Source: Marinobacterium sp. LSUCC0821 (GTDB taxonomy: Bacteria; Pseudomonadota; Gammaproteobacteria; Pseudomonadales; Balneatricaceae). Taken from it: 64,000 bases of DNA. Where the stretch lies: NCBI RefSeq assembly GCF_012848475.1, contig NZ_CP051666.1:1139501-1203500 (forward strand), in the 5' to 3' direction. Made by a program: the position numbers and the translations under genes. This document shows positions 1-10,383 of the stretch, piece after piece; the first letter of the stretch is position 1, and each line of letters starts with the position of its first letter. The notes beneath the pieces were generated by a model. The model worked only from the letters and a program-made list of their open reading frames with translations, was not told the origin of the DNA and did not search any database.

Positions 1-1
1 G

Positions 2-292
2 CGTGAGGCCTACCAGAACCCCTACCCACTTTTAAGCCAAGTCGATTCGCGTCTATTTGGTGAAACTGGCACACCGATTGCAAGGCTTGAGGTAGCGGAG
101 CGCTTCATACCATACATTGAACAGACCATGGCTAAAGGTGGTTCGTTATACGGTGTTGTTAAACATCTTCTTGGGCTATTCCATGGCGAGCGCGGCGGCA
201 AACAGTTCCGTCGCTATCTAAGTGAGAACGGCCACAAACGCGAAGCAGGTGTTGAGACCTTCCGCGAAGCACTAAAATTTGTAACCGATTAA
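2..292 (+). CDS. dusA: tRNA-dihydrouridine synthase A, C-terminal part (cut by window edge)
   Basis: This is an open frame from the window edge to a TAA stop, giving the last 96 residues of a protein. DusA is an FMN enzyme that reduces uridines in the tRNA D-loop to dihydrouridine. The segment starts in a REAYQNPY stretch typical of the region after the DusA barrel. It continues with the helical tail, including HLLGLFHGERGGKQFRRYLS, which resembles the conserved DusA 'GLFxGxxGxxxWRRYLSE' tail. The catalytic cysteine and FMN site lie outside the window. From memory, dusA and tal are also neighbours in Pseudomonas, which supports the call. The gene sits 37 bases before tal on the same strand. 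Confidence 0.85.
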   Translation, partial: REAYQNPYPLLSQVDSRLFGETGTPIARLEVAERFIPYIEQTMAKGGSLYGVVKHLLGLFHGERGGKQFRRYLSENGHKREAGVETFREALKFVTD

Positions 293-329
293 ATTTAATC
301 TGATCTGATCAGTAGCAAGGATGATAGAG

Positions 330-1283
330 ATGAATCAGCTAGAACAACTTAAAAAGATGACGACTGTTGTTGCCGATACAGGTGACATCGATGCTATTCG
401 TCAATTCGCTCCTCAGGACGCAACCACTAACCCTTCTCTGCTTTTAAAAGCGGGCCAAGATCCTAAGTACGCACAGCTTCTTGAGCAGTCACGCGCATGG
501 GCAACTGCACAGGGCGGCAGTGATGCAGAGATTCTAGCCAATATGACTGACTACCTAGCGGTTTTAATTGGCAGTGAGATTACCAAGATCGTACCGGGCT
601 ACATCTCTACCGAGGTGGATGCTCGCTTCTCTTTCGACACTCAGGCAACACTGAAAAAAGCCTACCGTTTGATCGACCTTTACGAAGCACAGGGTATCTC
701 TAAAGATCGCGTACTAATTAAGATCGCATCGACTTGGGAAGGTATCCAAGCGGCACGTGAGCTAGAGAAGAACGGTATCCGTTGTAACCTGACACTTCTG
801 TTTGGCTTTGCACAGGCACAGGCTTGTGCTGATGCGGGCGCTTTCCTGATTTCACCGTTTGTAGGTCGTATTCTCGACTGGTTTAAGAAACAGAATCCAG
901 AAGCAGACTATGCCGGCGAGAACGACCCTGGTGTGCAGTCTGTGACACGTATCTACAACTACTACAAAGCGAATGGTTACAACACCGTTGTTATGGGCGC
1001 CAGCTTCCGAAACACTGGTGAGATCATCTCGCTTGCAGGCTGTGATCGTCTAACCATTGGCCCAAGCCTACTTGAAGAGTTAGCAGCTTCTACTGCACCT
1101 ATTGAGCAGCGCCTGGTTGCCGCTTCGGCTTCAAGTTCAGATGCAAAATCTGCACCTTCTGAATCTGATTTCCGCTGGGCGATGAATGAAGATGCGATGG
1201 CGACCGAGAAACTTGCAGAAGGCATCCGTAACTTCGCAGTTGATCAGGTTAAGCTTGAGAAACTTTTGGCTGCTAAGGGCTAA
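330..1283 (+). CDS. tal: Transaldolase
   Basis: Transaldolase is a cytoplasmic enzyme of the non-oxidative pentose phosphate pathway. It moves a dihydroxyacetone unit from sedoheptulose 7-phosphate to glyceraldehyde 3-phosphate. The 317-residue product has TTVVADTGD near the N-terminus, the [12 protein letters not shown] motif, and the Schiff-base lysine at K131 in [15 protein letters not shown], followed by [11 protein letters not shown]. An in-frame ATG also exists at 321, but AAGG abuts it directly. The ATG at 330 has AAGG nine bases upstream and gives the length before TTVVADTGD expected for TalB. It appears to follow dusA and is separated from tusD by a 198-base spacer holding a hairpin and a REP-like repeat. 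Confidence 0.96.
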   Translation: MNQLEQLKKMTTVVADTGDIDAIRQFAPQDATTNPSLLLKAGQDPKYAQLLEQSRAWATAQGGSDAEILANMTDYLAVLIGSEITKIVPGYISTEVDARFSFDTQATLKKAYRLIDLYEAQGISKDRVLIKIASTWEGIQAARELEKNGIRCNLTLLFGFAQAQACADAGAFLISPFVGRILDWFKKQNPEADYAGENDPGVQSVTRIYNYYKANGYNTVVMGASFRNTGEIISLAGCDRLTIGPSLLEELAASTAPIEQRLVAASASSSDAKSAPSESDFRWAMNEDAMATEKLAEGIRNFAVDQVKLEKLLAAKG

Positions 1284-1297
1284 AACTTTTTAGGTTC

Positions 1298-1322
1298 GGG
1301 GTCATCCCTTTGGGCTGATCCC
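1298..1322 (+). terminator. Imperfect hairpin just after tal
   Basis: GGGGTCATCCC (1298-1308) can pair with GGGCTGATCCC (1312-1322) across a TTT loop, with one mismatch and one G-T pair. It lies 15 bases after the tal stop. No T-run follows, so intrinsic termination is uncertain; it may be an mRNA 3' end stabiliser. Confidence 0.3.
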
Positions 1323-1350
1323 TCCTACATCGAGATGCTCTTGAACATCG

Positions 1351-1436
1351 GGGGTCAGAGTCATCTATGGATGACTCTGACCCCGTTTTGTTTCTATAGA
1401 TGACTCTGACCCCGGCTTTTTGACCCCGTTTTGTTT
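1351..1436. repeat. REP-like palindrome with partial tandem copies
   Basis: A perfect inverted repeat has 15-bp arms, GGGGTCAGAGTCATC (1351-1365) and GATGACTCTGACCCC (1370-1384), with a TATG loop. The right arm recurs exactly at 1399-1413. A third partial copy (TGACCCCGTTTTGTTT) lies at 1421-1436 and matches the sequence after the first copy (1378-1393). Palindromes of this GGGGTCAGAGTC type are familiar to me next to REP-associated tyrosine transposases (RAYTs, IS200-like) in gammaproteobacteria. No transposase gene is present here, so this would be a non-autonomous remnant. It lies between tal and tusD. Confidence 0.65.
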
Positions 1437-1481
1437 GCTGTTCTATGTCTCAATTAGTAATTAATTGATACTATCCTGCTT

Positions 1482-1874
1482 ATGAAATACACCCTCGTCA
1501 TTCATGCCGCGCCGATCGATCACCAAGGTAGTCATACTGCTTTGAGATTCGCGCATGCATTGCTGGCTGCTGGCCACTCAATTGAGCGAATCTTCTTCTA
1601 CGGCGCAGGTGTTCATAACGCAACATCGCATTCTGTAGCGCCTCAAGATGAGCTCAACCTGGCTGATGCTTGGCAAGAGTTTATTGCTGAGAACACCTTA
1701 GATGCTGTTGTGTGCATCGCTGCTGGGGTTCGTCGCGGACTTATCAATGAGACCGAAAGTCGTCGTTATGGAAAGGCTGGTGAGAACCTGGCCAATGGCT
1801 TTGACCTTTCTGGTTTAGGGCAGCTTGTTGCCGCTAGTGTCGAGTCTGATCGCGTTGTTAGCTTTGGACATTAA
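1482..1874 (+). CDS. tusD: Sulfurtransferase TusD (DsrE-like)
   Basis: TusD is the sulfur-carrying subunit of the TusBCD complex. The complex passes persulfide sulfur from TusA to TusE during 2-thiouridine formation at the tRNA wobble position. The 130-residue product has the DsrE fold pattern and the carrier cysteine at C78 (DAVVCIAAGVRRG), the same position as in E. coli TusD. It is the first gene of tusDCBE; the next ATG is three bases after its stop. No strong Shine-Dalgarno precedes the ATG. The upstream spacer carries REP-like repeats, so any promoter must lie in the short AT-rich stretch just before the gene or further upstream. Confidence 0.92.
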   Translation: MKYTLVIHAAPIDHQGSHTALRFAHALLAAGHSIERIFFYGAGVHNATSHSVAPQDELNLADAWQEFIAENTLDAVVCIAAGVRRGLINETESRRYGKAGENLANGFDLSGLGQLVAASVESDRVVSFGH

Positions 1875-1877
1875 GCG

Positions 1878-2234
1878 ATGAAACAGTTTCTTATCATCAC
1901 TCAATCCGCACCTTATGGTTCAAGTAGAGCAAAAGAGGCGACTGACTTAGCACTTGCCACAGCGCTCTTTGACCAACAGGTTGCAATGCTTTTTATGGGT
2001 GACGGTGTATACCAGTTAATAGCCAACCAGAACCCGCAAGCAATTGAGCAGAAGAACCTTGGCGCAATGCAACAGGCGCTGCCTCTTTATGATGTTGAAG
2101 CACTCTATGTATGTTCTGAGTCACTCAAAGCTCGAGGCCTCGCAGCAGACGATTTAGCCATTAACGTGACCCCCCTCTCAAACGGCGAGATAACTACGCT
2201 TTTTAACGCTCAGGATCACATTTTTAATGTCTAA
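1878..2234 (+). CDS. tusC: Sulfur relay protein TusC (DsrF-like)
   Basis: TusC is the structural DsrF-type subunit of the TusBCD heterohexamer. The 118-residue product opens with FLIITQSAPYGSSRAKEATD and contains VAMLFMGDGVYQL, both typical of TusC. As in other TusC proteins, no cysteine is placed like that of TusD. It begins three bases after tusD and overlaps tusB by eight bases, indicating one co-translated operon. Confidence 0.9.
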   Translation: MKQFLIITQSAPYGSSRAKEATDLALATALFDQQVAMLFMGDGVYQLIANQNPQAIEQKNLGAMQQALPLYDVEALYVCSESLKARGLAADDLAINVTPLSNGEITTLFNAQDHIFNV

Positions 2235-2517
2235 CGAAACACTACACATTTTGAGCAAAGGCCCTGGAAGTGCTGATCTTTTCAGCAAGTGCCTAATGAC
2301 ACTTAATGAAAATGACCACCTTTTGCTGATTGAAGATGGAGTCTACTGGGCAACTAAAGGTGTCGCTGAGGCGTTAGATTCGATTCCCTGTTCAGTAAGT
2401 CTACTCAAGGCGGATCTTGAAGCTCGCGGTGTTTCAAATACCCTTGGCAATGTTGTGGATGACAATGAGTTTGTCAATTTAACCGCTAACTACAAACGTT
2501 CAATCAGTTGGTTCTGA
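2227..2517 (+). CDS. tusB: Sulfur relay protein TusB (DsrH-like)
   Basis: TusB is the third subunit of the TusBCD relay complex. The 96-residue product begins METLHILSK-like (MSNETLHILSKGP) and carries LLLIEDGVYWA, the DsrH/TusB signature region, with a C-terminal SISWF end. Its start lies inside tusC (eight-base overlap). Its TGA stop overlaps the tusE ATG (TGATG), so all four genes are probably translated as a coupled set. Confidence 0.88.
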   Translation: MSNETLHILSKGPGSADLFSKCLMTLNENDHLLLIEDGVYWATKGVAEALDSIPCSVSLLKADLEARGVSNTLGNVVDDNEFVNLTANYKRSISWF

Positions 2518-2858
2518 TGAGTGGTACCGATACTTTGCTAGCAACTGTTCCTCTTGATGAGGAGGGCTATCTTGAGAATCTATCTGACTGGAGTGAAGAG
2601 CTAGCCCTAGCCTTCGCTCAGACAGTCGATATCGAAATGAGTGATGCGCACTGGGAGCTGGTGAAGGCGATGCGAGACTTCTACCATCAGTTTGATCTTT
2701 CCCCTGCAATGCGCCCTTTTGTGAAGTATGTCGGCCAGACTCTAGGAGCTGACAAGGGTAAGAGCATCTACCTTATGCAGCTTTTTCCTGGCCAAGGCAG
2801 TCCGGTGAAGCGGATTGCGTTGATTGCTGGTTTACCAAAGCCTGATAACTGTTTGTAA
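2517..2858 (+). CDS. tusE: Sulfurtransferase TusE (DsrC family)
   Basis: TusE accepts sulfur from TusBCD and delivers it to MnmA for tRNA 2-thiolation. The 113-residue product has the DsrC-family core (GYLENLSDWSEELA, HWELVKAMRDFY, SPAMRPFVKYV, YLMQLFPGQG) and ends in GLPKPDNCL, with the conserved penultimate cysteine C112. The second cysteine found ten residues upstream in true dissimilatory DsrC is absent, so this is TusE rather than DsrC. The ATG at 2517 overlaps the tusB stop; a TTG three codons upstream is less likely. The final seven codons including the stop are exactly duplicated downstream (see repeat). Confidence 0.92.
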   Translation: MSGTDTLLATVPLDEEGYLENLSDWSEELALAFAQTVDIEMSDAHWELVKAMRDFYHQFDLSPAMRPFVKYVGQTLGADKGKSIYLMQLFPGQGSPVKRIALIAGLPKPDNCL

Positions 2859-2879
2859 AAGCCTGATAACTGTTTGTAA
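2838..2879 (+). repeat. Exact 21-bp tandem duplication spanning the tusE stop
   Basis: A 21-base unit (AAG CCT GAT AAC TGT TTG TAA) occurs at 2838-2858 and again, with no mismatch, at 2859-2879. The first copy encodes KPDNCL plus the tusE stop. The second keeps the same frame and repeats KPDNCL-stop. The next three bases (AAG) begin a third unit that does not continue. It looks like a recent slippage or duplication event. Confidence 0.9.
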
Positions 2880-2908
2880 AAGCGGTCGGCGCCTCTTCGA
2901 GTAGCCTC

Positions 2909-3688
2909 CTACACAGCGCGCTTGAATAGACGATGGAAGTTATCTGCAGATCGCTCTGCAACCTCCTCTAATGAGATTCCACGCAGTTCAGCAATACACT
3001 TAGCAACCTCAGCTACATGGCCTGGCTGGTTTGGCTTACCGCGGTATGGGATAGGAGCCAGGTATGGGGAATCGGTCTCTATCAGAAACATATCCAATGG
3101 AACCGCTTTCACCACTTCACGAAGATCAGCTGCATTTTTGAAGGTGATAATGCCTGAGAATGAGATCATAAAACCCATCTCAATCGAGCGCTGAGCCATC
3201 TCAAGCGTCTCTGTAAAACAGTGCATGACACCCGCTGTTTTTGGATCAGCATGGTCCGCCATCACTTTTAGCGTCTCTTCACGCGCATCACGCGTATGGA
3301 TGATCACCGGTAGATCCAACTCTGACCCCAGCTTCAAATGATTCGCAAAACTCTGCTCTTGAATCTCTTGCGTGTCAGCAGTGTAGTAGAGATCCATTCC
3401 AGTCTCACCAAGTGCAACAACACGACTGTTCTCAGCCACGGCTGCACGCATCTGCTGCTCGTTCCAAGGACTCTCCACCACATGACAGGGGTGAATACCG
3501 ACCGAAGCGTATACATCTTTTTGCCCCTCGATCGCATTGAGCATATTGGGATAGAGGTTCATATCGATACCCACACAGAGCATTTTCGATACTCCTCTAG
3601 CACGCGCATCATCAAGCAGTTCACTTAACGAATTGTTATGTTTAGAGAGATCTAGACGATCGAGATGGCAGTGTGAATCGATAAACAT
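2909..3688 (-). CDS. tatD: TatD family metal-dependent DNase
   Basis: This is a metal-dependent nuclease of the amidohydrolase fold (YcfH/TatD group), cytoplasmic, linked in other bacteria to DNA 3' exonuclease and repair activities. The 259-residue product has FIDSHCHLDRLDLS (metal-binding histidines H6 and H8), VALGETGMDLYY, LPVIIHTRDA, MHCFTE, and FLIETDSPYLAPIPYRGK near the C-terminus, all family hallmarks. It is the last gene of a leftward operon after pilZ and holB and converges on tusE. YcfH also follows holB in E. coli. The exact substrate cannot be told from the sequence. Confidence 0.92.
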   Translation of the reverse strand: MFIDSHCHLDRLDLSKHNNSLSELLDDARARGVSKMLCVGIDMNLYPNMLNAIEGQKDVYASVGIHPCHVVESPWNEQQMRAAVAENSRVVALGETGMDLYYTADTQEIQEQSFANHLKLGSELDLPVIIHTRDAREETLKVMADHADPKTAGVMHCFTETLEMAQRSIEMGFMISFSGIITFKNAADLREVVKAVPLDMFLIETDSPYLAPIPYRGKPNQPGHVAEVAKCIAELRGISLEEVAERSADNFHRLFKRAV

Positions 3689-3729
3689 GTTAAAACCAAA
3701 TTGAATGTAGGTGTGTATTTGAGTAGATA

Positions 3730-4080
3730 TTAGAGAGTATAGGTGCGACGCCCTGACTCTTGAGAGCCGGCAAGATAGGTCTCAATTTTCTTTAGTAGCT
3801 CAGTCTCATCAGCCGCTAACTGAACGCCAATACCAGTCACCTTACCACCCTGTGCACCGGCAGGTGTTATCCAAACCACCTTGCCAGTCACTGGAATTTT
3901 ATCAGGCTCACCCATGAGTGAGAGTACGAGAAAGACCTCCTCACCCAACTCATAGTGATCTGCAGTTGGGACGAAGAGACCGCCCTGCGCAATGAAAGGC
4001 ATGTAGGAGCGATAGAGATCCTCCTTGGTATGGATAACCAAACCAAGAACACCATGATTTTCAGTCGCTGAGTCACTCAT
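3730..4080 (-). CDS. pilZ: PilZ domain protein (type IV pilus PilZ type)
   Basis: The 116-residue product is a single PilZ domain. It resembles the founding PilZ of type IV pilus assembly (MPFIAQGGLFVPT, GEEVFLVLSLM, VTGKVVWITPAGAQGG, GIGVQLA). I see no N-terminal RxxxR c-di-GMP motif, as expected for this PilZ group, which acts through partner proteins rather than by binding the nucleotide. It lies between holB and tatD, the same position as in Pseudomonas. No other pilus genes occur in the window. A one-domain relative with an unrelated role cannot be excluded. Confidence 0.85.
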   Translation of the reverse strand: MSDSATENHGVLGLVIHTKEDLYRSYMPFIAQGGLFVPTADHYELGEEVFLVLSLMGEPDKIPVTGKVVWITPAGAQGGKVTGIGVQLAADETELLKKIETYLAGSQESGRRTYTL

Positions 4081-4116
4081 CTACTTACTCGCCTCTTTAC
4101 TCTTCGATCCTAGCTT

Positions 4117-6772
<2,656 letters not shown>

Positions 6773-6889
6773 TGTGATGAATCCAACATTAGAGAAAGAC
6801 TAGTTAATCGGGTCTCGCAAGAGTGCATAGGCCAACTTTTTGAGCGTTTATGAGGTAGCTAAGGAAGTCTTAGCCACCTCATAATGGGG

Positions 6890-8128
6890 TTAGATCTTGT
6901 TGAAAACCAACGAACCGTTGGTACCACCAAACCCAAATGAGTTTGAAATTGCTGCAAAGATCTCCGCTTCCTGAGCGTTATGAGCAACGTAGTTAAGATC
7001 ACAACCCTCTGATGGGTTATCAAGGTTGATCGTAGGCGGCGCTACTTGGTCACGCAAAGCCAACACACAGAATGCAGCTTCAACTGCACCTGCAGCCCCT
7101 AGAAGGTGACCGATCATCGACTTAGTTGAGCTCATACGGACATTAGCTGCAGCGGAGCCCAGCACTTTCTTAGCGGCATTTGACTCAGCGATATCTCCTG
7201 CCGGTGTCGATGTGCCGTGAGCGTTAATGTAGTTGATTTGATCCTGGTTTAGACCAGAGTCTTTAACTGCATTGCTCATCGCTAGCGCAGCACCTGCACC
7301 ATCTTCTGGTGGTGAGGTCATGTGGTACGCATCATCACTCATACCAAAGCCACTGATTTCACAGTAGATTTTGGCACCACGCGCTTTAGCGTGCTCGTAA
7401 GATTCAAGCACTAGCATGCCAGCGCCATCACCCAAAACGAAACCGTCACGATCACGATCCCAAGGACGGCTTGCCGCCTTTGGATCATCATTGCGAGTTG
7501 ATAGAGCACGTGCAGCGGCAAAACCACCAAGACCTAGTGGAGTTGTTGCCATCTCAGCACCACCCGCAACCATTACATCTGCGTCGCCGTATTGAATCAT
7601 ACGCATTGCATGGCCGATGTTATGGGTACCTGTCGTACAGGCAGTGGTGATAGCGATATTTGGTCCACGAAAGCCGTACTTAATCGCAAGGTTACCCGCG
7701 ATCATATTGATGATACTGCCAGGAACAAAGAAGGGAGAGATTCGACGTGGTCCCGATGCATTTAATACATCGTGAGTATTTTCGATCATTGGAAGACCGC
7801 CAATACCCGAGCCAATTGCACAACCAATGCGCGTTGCGTTCTCTTCAGTCACTTCAAGGCCAGAGTCTTCGACAGCTTGAATCGCTGCAACCATGCCGTA
7901 TTGGATGAATAGATCCATCTTACGACCCTCTTTAGCATTCAAGTAGGGCTCTAACTCGAAGTTTTTAACCGACGATGAAAAACGCGTCGTAAAGTTAGAT
8001 GCATCGAAATGTTCGATGGGGGCTGCACCACTCTTGCCTGCAAGAATGCTCTGCCAAGTTGACTCTACTGTGTTACCTACAGGAGTTAACAAACCTAGGC
8101 CAGTCACCACGACTCTTTTACGGGACAT
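6890..8128 (-). CDS. fabF: 3-oxoacyl-ACP synthase II
   Basis: FabF condenses malonyl-ACP with acyl-ACP during fatty acid elongation and is important for temperature adjustment of unsaturated chains. The protein has about 412 residues. It shows the active-site cysteine in [15 protein letters not shown] (about C164), the histidines in [11 protein letters not shown] and [15 protein letters not shown], and [11 protein letters not shown] at the end. A TTG codon precedes the ATG directly. The ATG at 8128 is chosen because GGAG lies eight bases upstream. It follows acpP with a terminator-like hairpin between, so it is probably transcribed by partial read-through. Confidence 0.95.
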   Translation of the reverse strand: MSRKRVVVTGLGLLTPVGNTVESTWQSILAGKSGAAPIEHFDASNFTTRFSSSVKNFELEPYLNAKEGRKMDLFIQYGMVAAIQAVEDSGLEVTEENATRIGCAIGSGIGGLPMIENTHDVLNASGPRRISPFFVPGSIINMIAGNLAIKYGFRGPNIAITTACTTGTHNIGHAMRMIQYGDADVMVAGGAEMATTPLGLGGFAAARALSTRNDDPKAASRPWDRDRDGFVLGDGAGMLVLESYEHAKARGAKIYCEISGFGMSDDAYHMTSPPEDGAGAALAMSNAVKDSGLNQDQINYINAHGTSTPAGDIAESNAAKKVLGSAAANVRMSSTKSMIGHLLGAAGAVEAAFCVLALRDQVAPPTINLDNPSEGCDLNYVAHNAQEAEIFAAISNSFGFGGTNGSLVFNKI

Positions 8129-8156
8129 CAATATCTCTCCAGAAGACTAATAAAAG

Positions 8157-8192
8157 AAAAGCCGCAACTACTATTACGCAGGTGCGGCTTTT
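8157..8192 (-). terminator. Terminator/attenuator between acpP and fabF
   Basis: AAAAGCCGCA (8157-8166) and TGCGGCTTTT (8183-8192) form a 10-bp stem. Read leftward it ends in four Ts. It lies 20 bases after the acpP stop and 29 bases before the fabF start. It would allow high acpP mRNA while only part of transcription reaches fabF. Confidence 0.65.
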
Positions 8193-8211
8193 CTACCGAA
8201 GGCAGTTCCGA

Positions 8212-8445
8212 TTACTGGTGAGCGTTCACGTAATCGATTGCTAGCTGAACGGTAGTGATCTTTTCAGCTTCTTCGTCAGGAATTTCAGTTTCGAATTCCT
8301 CTTCTAGAGCCATCACAAGTTCAACTGTGTCAAGTGAATCAGCGCCTAGATCTTCTACGAATGAAGCTTCGTTAGTTACTTCTTCTTCTTTTACACCAAG
8401 CTGTTCAGCGATAATTTTCTTAACGCGATCTTCAATATTGCTCAT
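8212..8445 (-). CDS. acpP: Acyl carrier protein
   Basis: ACP carries growing acyl chains on a phosphopantetheine arm for fatty acid, lipid A and lipoic acid synthesis. The 77-residue, highly acidic product has the attachment serine S37 in [14 protein letters not shown], with [11 protein letters not shown] at the start. AGGA precedes the ATG. It has its own leader with a candidate promoter and a 5' hairpin, and a terminator after it. This fits the very high expression known for ACP relative to the other fab genes. Confidence 0.97.
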   Translation of the reverse strand: MSNIEDRVKKIIAEQLGVKEEEVTNEASFVEDLGADSLDTVELVMALEEEFETEIPDEEAEKITTVQLAIDYVNAHQ

Positions 8446-8474
8446 ATCGATTCCTATTATGTTCTACATCCCTT

Positions 8475-8532
8475 TGTACCGAAGGAGTCGGTACATCAAG
8501 AGATTCTATATAATTCACTACCCAAGATACAA
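8475..8532 (-). promoter_or_regulatory. Candidate acpP promoter with 5' leader hairpin
   Basis: Read leftward, TTGTAT (8532-8527) and TAGAAT (8508-8503, 5 of 6 to consensus) are 18 bases apart. Just beyond lies a perfect 8-bp hairpin, TGTACCGA (8495-8488) / TCGGTACA (8482-8475) with a 5-base loop. It would form the first bases of the transcript and could protect the mRNA 5' end. About 30 bases of leader remain before the acpP start. The -35 element is weak, so the promoter call is tentative. Confidence 0.5.
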
Positions 8533-8606
8533 GCTCAAATAGCGATAAGTTAATCTGCCAGCAATTATCCGGAAATACGGACAAATTACAAGTTTTATAG
8601 GGCTTT

Positions 8607-9350
8607 TTAGCCCATATACATGCCACCATTTACGTGAATAGTTTCACCTGTCACATATCCACCAGATTCACCACATAGGAATCCGACAACGGCAGCGATC
8701 TCTTCAGGCTGACCTAGACGTGACAATGAGATCTGAGACTGCAACATCTCTTTATGAGCTTCAGGCAGATCCGCTGTCATATCTGTATCGATAAAGCCTG
8801 GAGCAACACAGTTTACGGTTACATTACGGCTACCTAGCTCACGCGCAAGGGCACGAGAAAAACCTTCCATACCCGCTTTTGCTGCAGCATAGTTAGCTTG
8901 ACCTGCGTTACCCATAGAACCAACTACCGAGCTCACGCTTACGATACGACCCCAGCGTGCTTTAGTCATGCCACGCAGAACACCTTTAACCATGCGGTAA
9001 ACAGAGGTGAGGTTAGTGTTAATCACTGAGTCCCACTCATCATCTTTCATGCGCATCATCAGGTTGTCTTTGGTAATACCCGCATTGTTAACAAGGATAG
9101 TGACAGCACCAAACTCTGCTTGGATTTGAGCAATAACTGCATCAACTGATTCAGGATCAGCAACGTTTAACACTACGCCTTTACCGGCATTACCTAAAGC
9201 TGACAGGTAGTCAGAGATCGCTTTAGCGCCACCTTCACTTGTAGCTGTACCAATAACAGTCACACCCTGACCAGAGAGGTTTTCAGCGATCGCTTTACCG
9301 ATACCACGTGTTGCACCAGTTACCAGCGCGACTTTATTTTCAATACTCAT
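8607..9350 (-). CDS. fabG: 3-oxoacyl-ACP reductase
   Basis: FabG reduces 3-oxoacyl-ACP to 3-hydroxyacyl-ACP with NADPH. The 247-residue short-chain dehydrogenase has GATRGIGKAIA for cofactor binding, NNAG near residue 88, and the catalytic set about S141, Y154 and K158 (SSVVGSMGNAGQANYAAAKAG region). The end is HVNGGMYMG. AGGAG precedes the ATG. It begins nine bases after fabD, consistent with one operon. Confidence 0.96.
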   Translation of the reverse strand: MSIENKVALVTGATRGIGKAIAENLSGQGVTVIGTATSEGGAKAISDYLSALGNAGKGVVLNVADPESVDAVIAQIQAEFGAVTILVNNAGITKDNLMMRMKDDEWDSVINTNLTSVYRMVKGVLRGMTKARWGRIVSVSSVVGSMGNAGQANYAAAKAGMEGFSRALARELGSRNVTVNCVAPGFIDTDMTADLPEAHKEMLQSQISLSRLGQPEEIAAVVGFLCGESGGYVTGETIHVNGGMYMG

Positions 9351-9359
9351 TTGAACTCC

Positions 9360-10301
9360 TTAGGCTTCAGGCTGCTCAAGCGATTTTTGCAACCCAGCCA
9401 AATCGCCAATATTTAAAACAGTTAATGCACGGTCAACTTTCTTGTTCAAACCAGAAAGCACTTTACCAGGACCACACTCAACAGTTGTAACAACACCTAG
9501 CGCAAGCATCGCCTGGACACTCTCAGTCCAACGCACTGGGCTATATAGTTGCTTCACAAGTAGGTCACGTAGTTCAGCCACATCAGATGAGGTGCCTGCG
9601 TTTACATTATGAATAAGTTTGATTGATGGAAGTGTCACTTCAATCTCTGAAAGCGCTACGGCAAGCTGCTCTGCTGCAGGCTTCATTAATGAACAGTGAG
9701 AAGGGACCGAAACTGGCAGCTCAACAGCGCGTTTAGCACCCGCCTCTTTACAGGCTTCAATACCGCGAGCAACAGCCGCTTTTTCACCTGCAATTACAAC
9801 CTGACCTGGGCAGTTGAAGTTAACCGCAGAAACCACTTCACCGGCAGCTGCTTTTTCACAAGCCGCCACTACATCTGCATCTTCAAGACCAAGGATTGCA
9901 GCCATTGCACCAGTACCTGCTGGTACAGCCTGCTGCATCAACTGTCCACGCAATCTAACCAGGCGAACACCATCAGCCAAGGAGATAGAACCGGCACATA
10001 CTAGCGCTGAATATTCACCCAAACTGTGACCAGCGATAACCGATGGAGTAGCACCGCCCTGCTGTAGCCAGAGGCGCCAAAGCGCAACGCTTGAGGTAAG
10101 CAGTGCAGGTTGAGTATTTTCAGTGCTATTTAGATCCGCTTCAGGACCCTCTTGAACAAGCTTCCAAAGATCATAACCAAGCGCATCAGACGCTTCAGCA
10201 AAAGTCTCTTGGATGATTGGGTAATCAGCCGCTAAATCAGCCAACATACCAAGTGTTTGAGATCCCTGACCTGGGAATACAAGAGCAAGTGTTTGAGACA
10301 T
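9360..10301 (-). CDS. fabD: Malonyl-CoA:ACP transacylase
   Basis: FabD loads malonyl groups from CoA onto ACP. The 313-residue protein has the FPGQGSQ motif near the start, the nucleophile S93 in IAGHSLGEYSALVCAG, and the histidine in VSVPSHCSLM. It lies between plsX and fabG. In many gammaproteobacteria fabH sits between plsX and fabD; here only 82 bases separate them. Confidence 0.95.
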   Translation of the reverse strand: MSQTLALVFPGQGSQTLGMLADLAADYPIIQETFAEASDALGYDLWKLVQEGPEADLNSTENTQPALLTSSVALWRLWLQQGGATPSVIAGHSLGEYSALVCAGSISLADGVRLVRLRGQLMQQAVPAGTGAMAAILGLEDADVVAACEKAAAGEVVSAVNFNCPGQVVIAGEKAAVARGIEACKEAGAKRAVELPVSVPSHCSLMKPAAEQLAVALSEIEVTLPSIKLIHNVNAGTSSDVAELRDLLVKQLYSPVRWTESVQAMLALGVVTTVECGPGKVLSGLNKKVDRALTVLNIGDLAGLQKSLEQPEA

Positions 10302-10383
10302 ACCGTCCTCTATGACAAGACACCCCTAAGGGTTTATTAAAACATTCGAAGCAGTTTACATGATCCAGCCTGAATCGACACCC

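Noticed and set aside
2517-2858. DsrC of dissimilatory sulfur metabolism
   Set aside because: The second conserved cysteine ten residues before the penultimate one is absent and no dsrAB genes are near; TusE is the better call.
3319-3330. Short match to the REP-like arm (ACTCTGACCCC) inside tatD
   Set aside because: Only 11 bases, no palindrome, and it encodes a normal TatD segment (GSELDLP).
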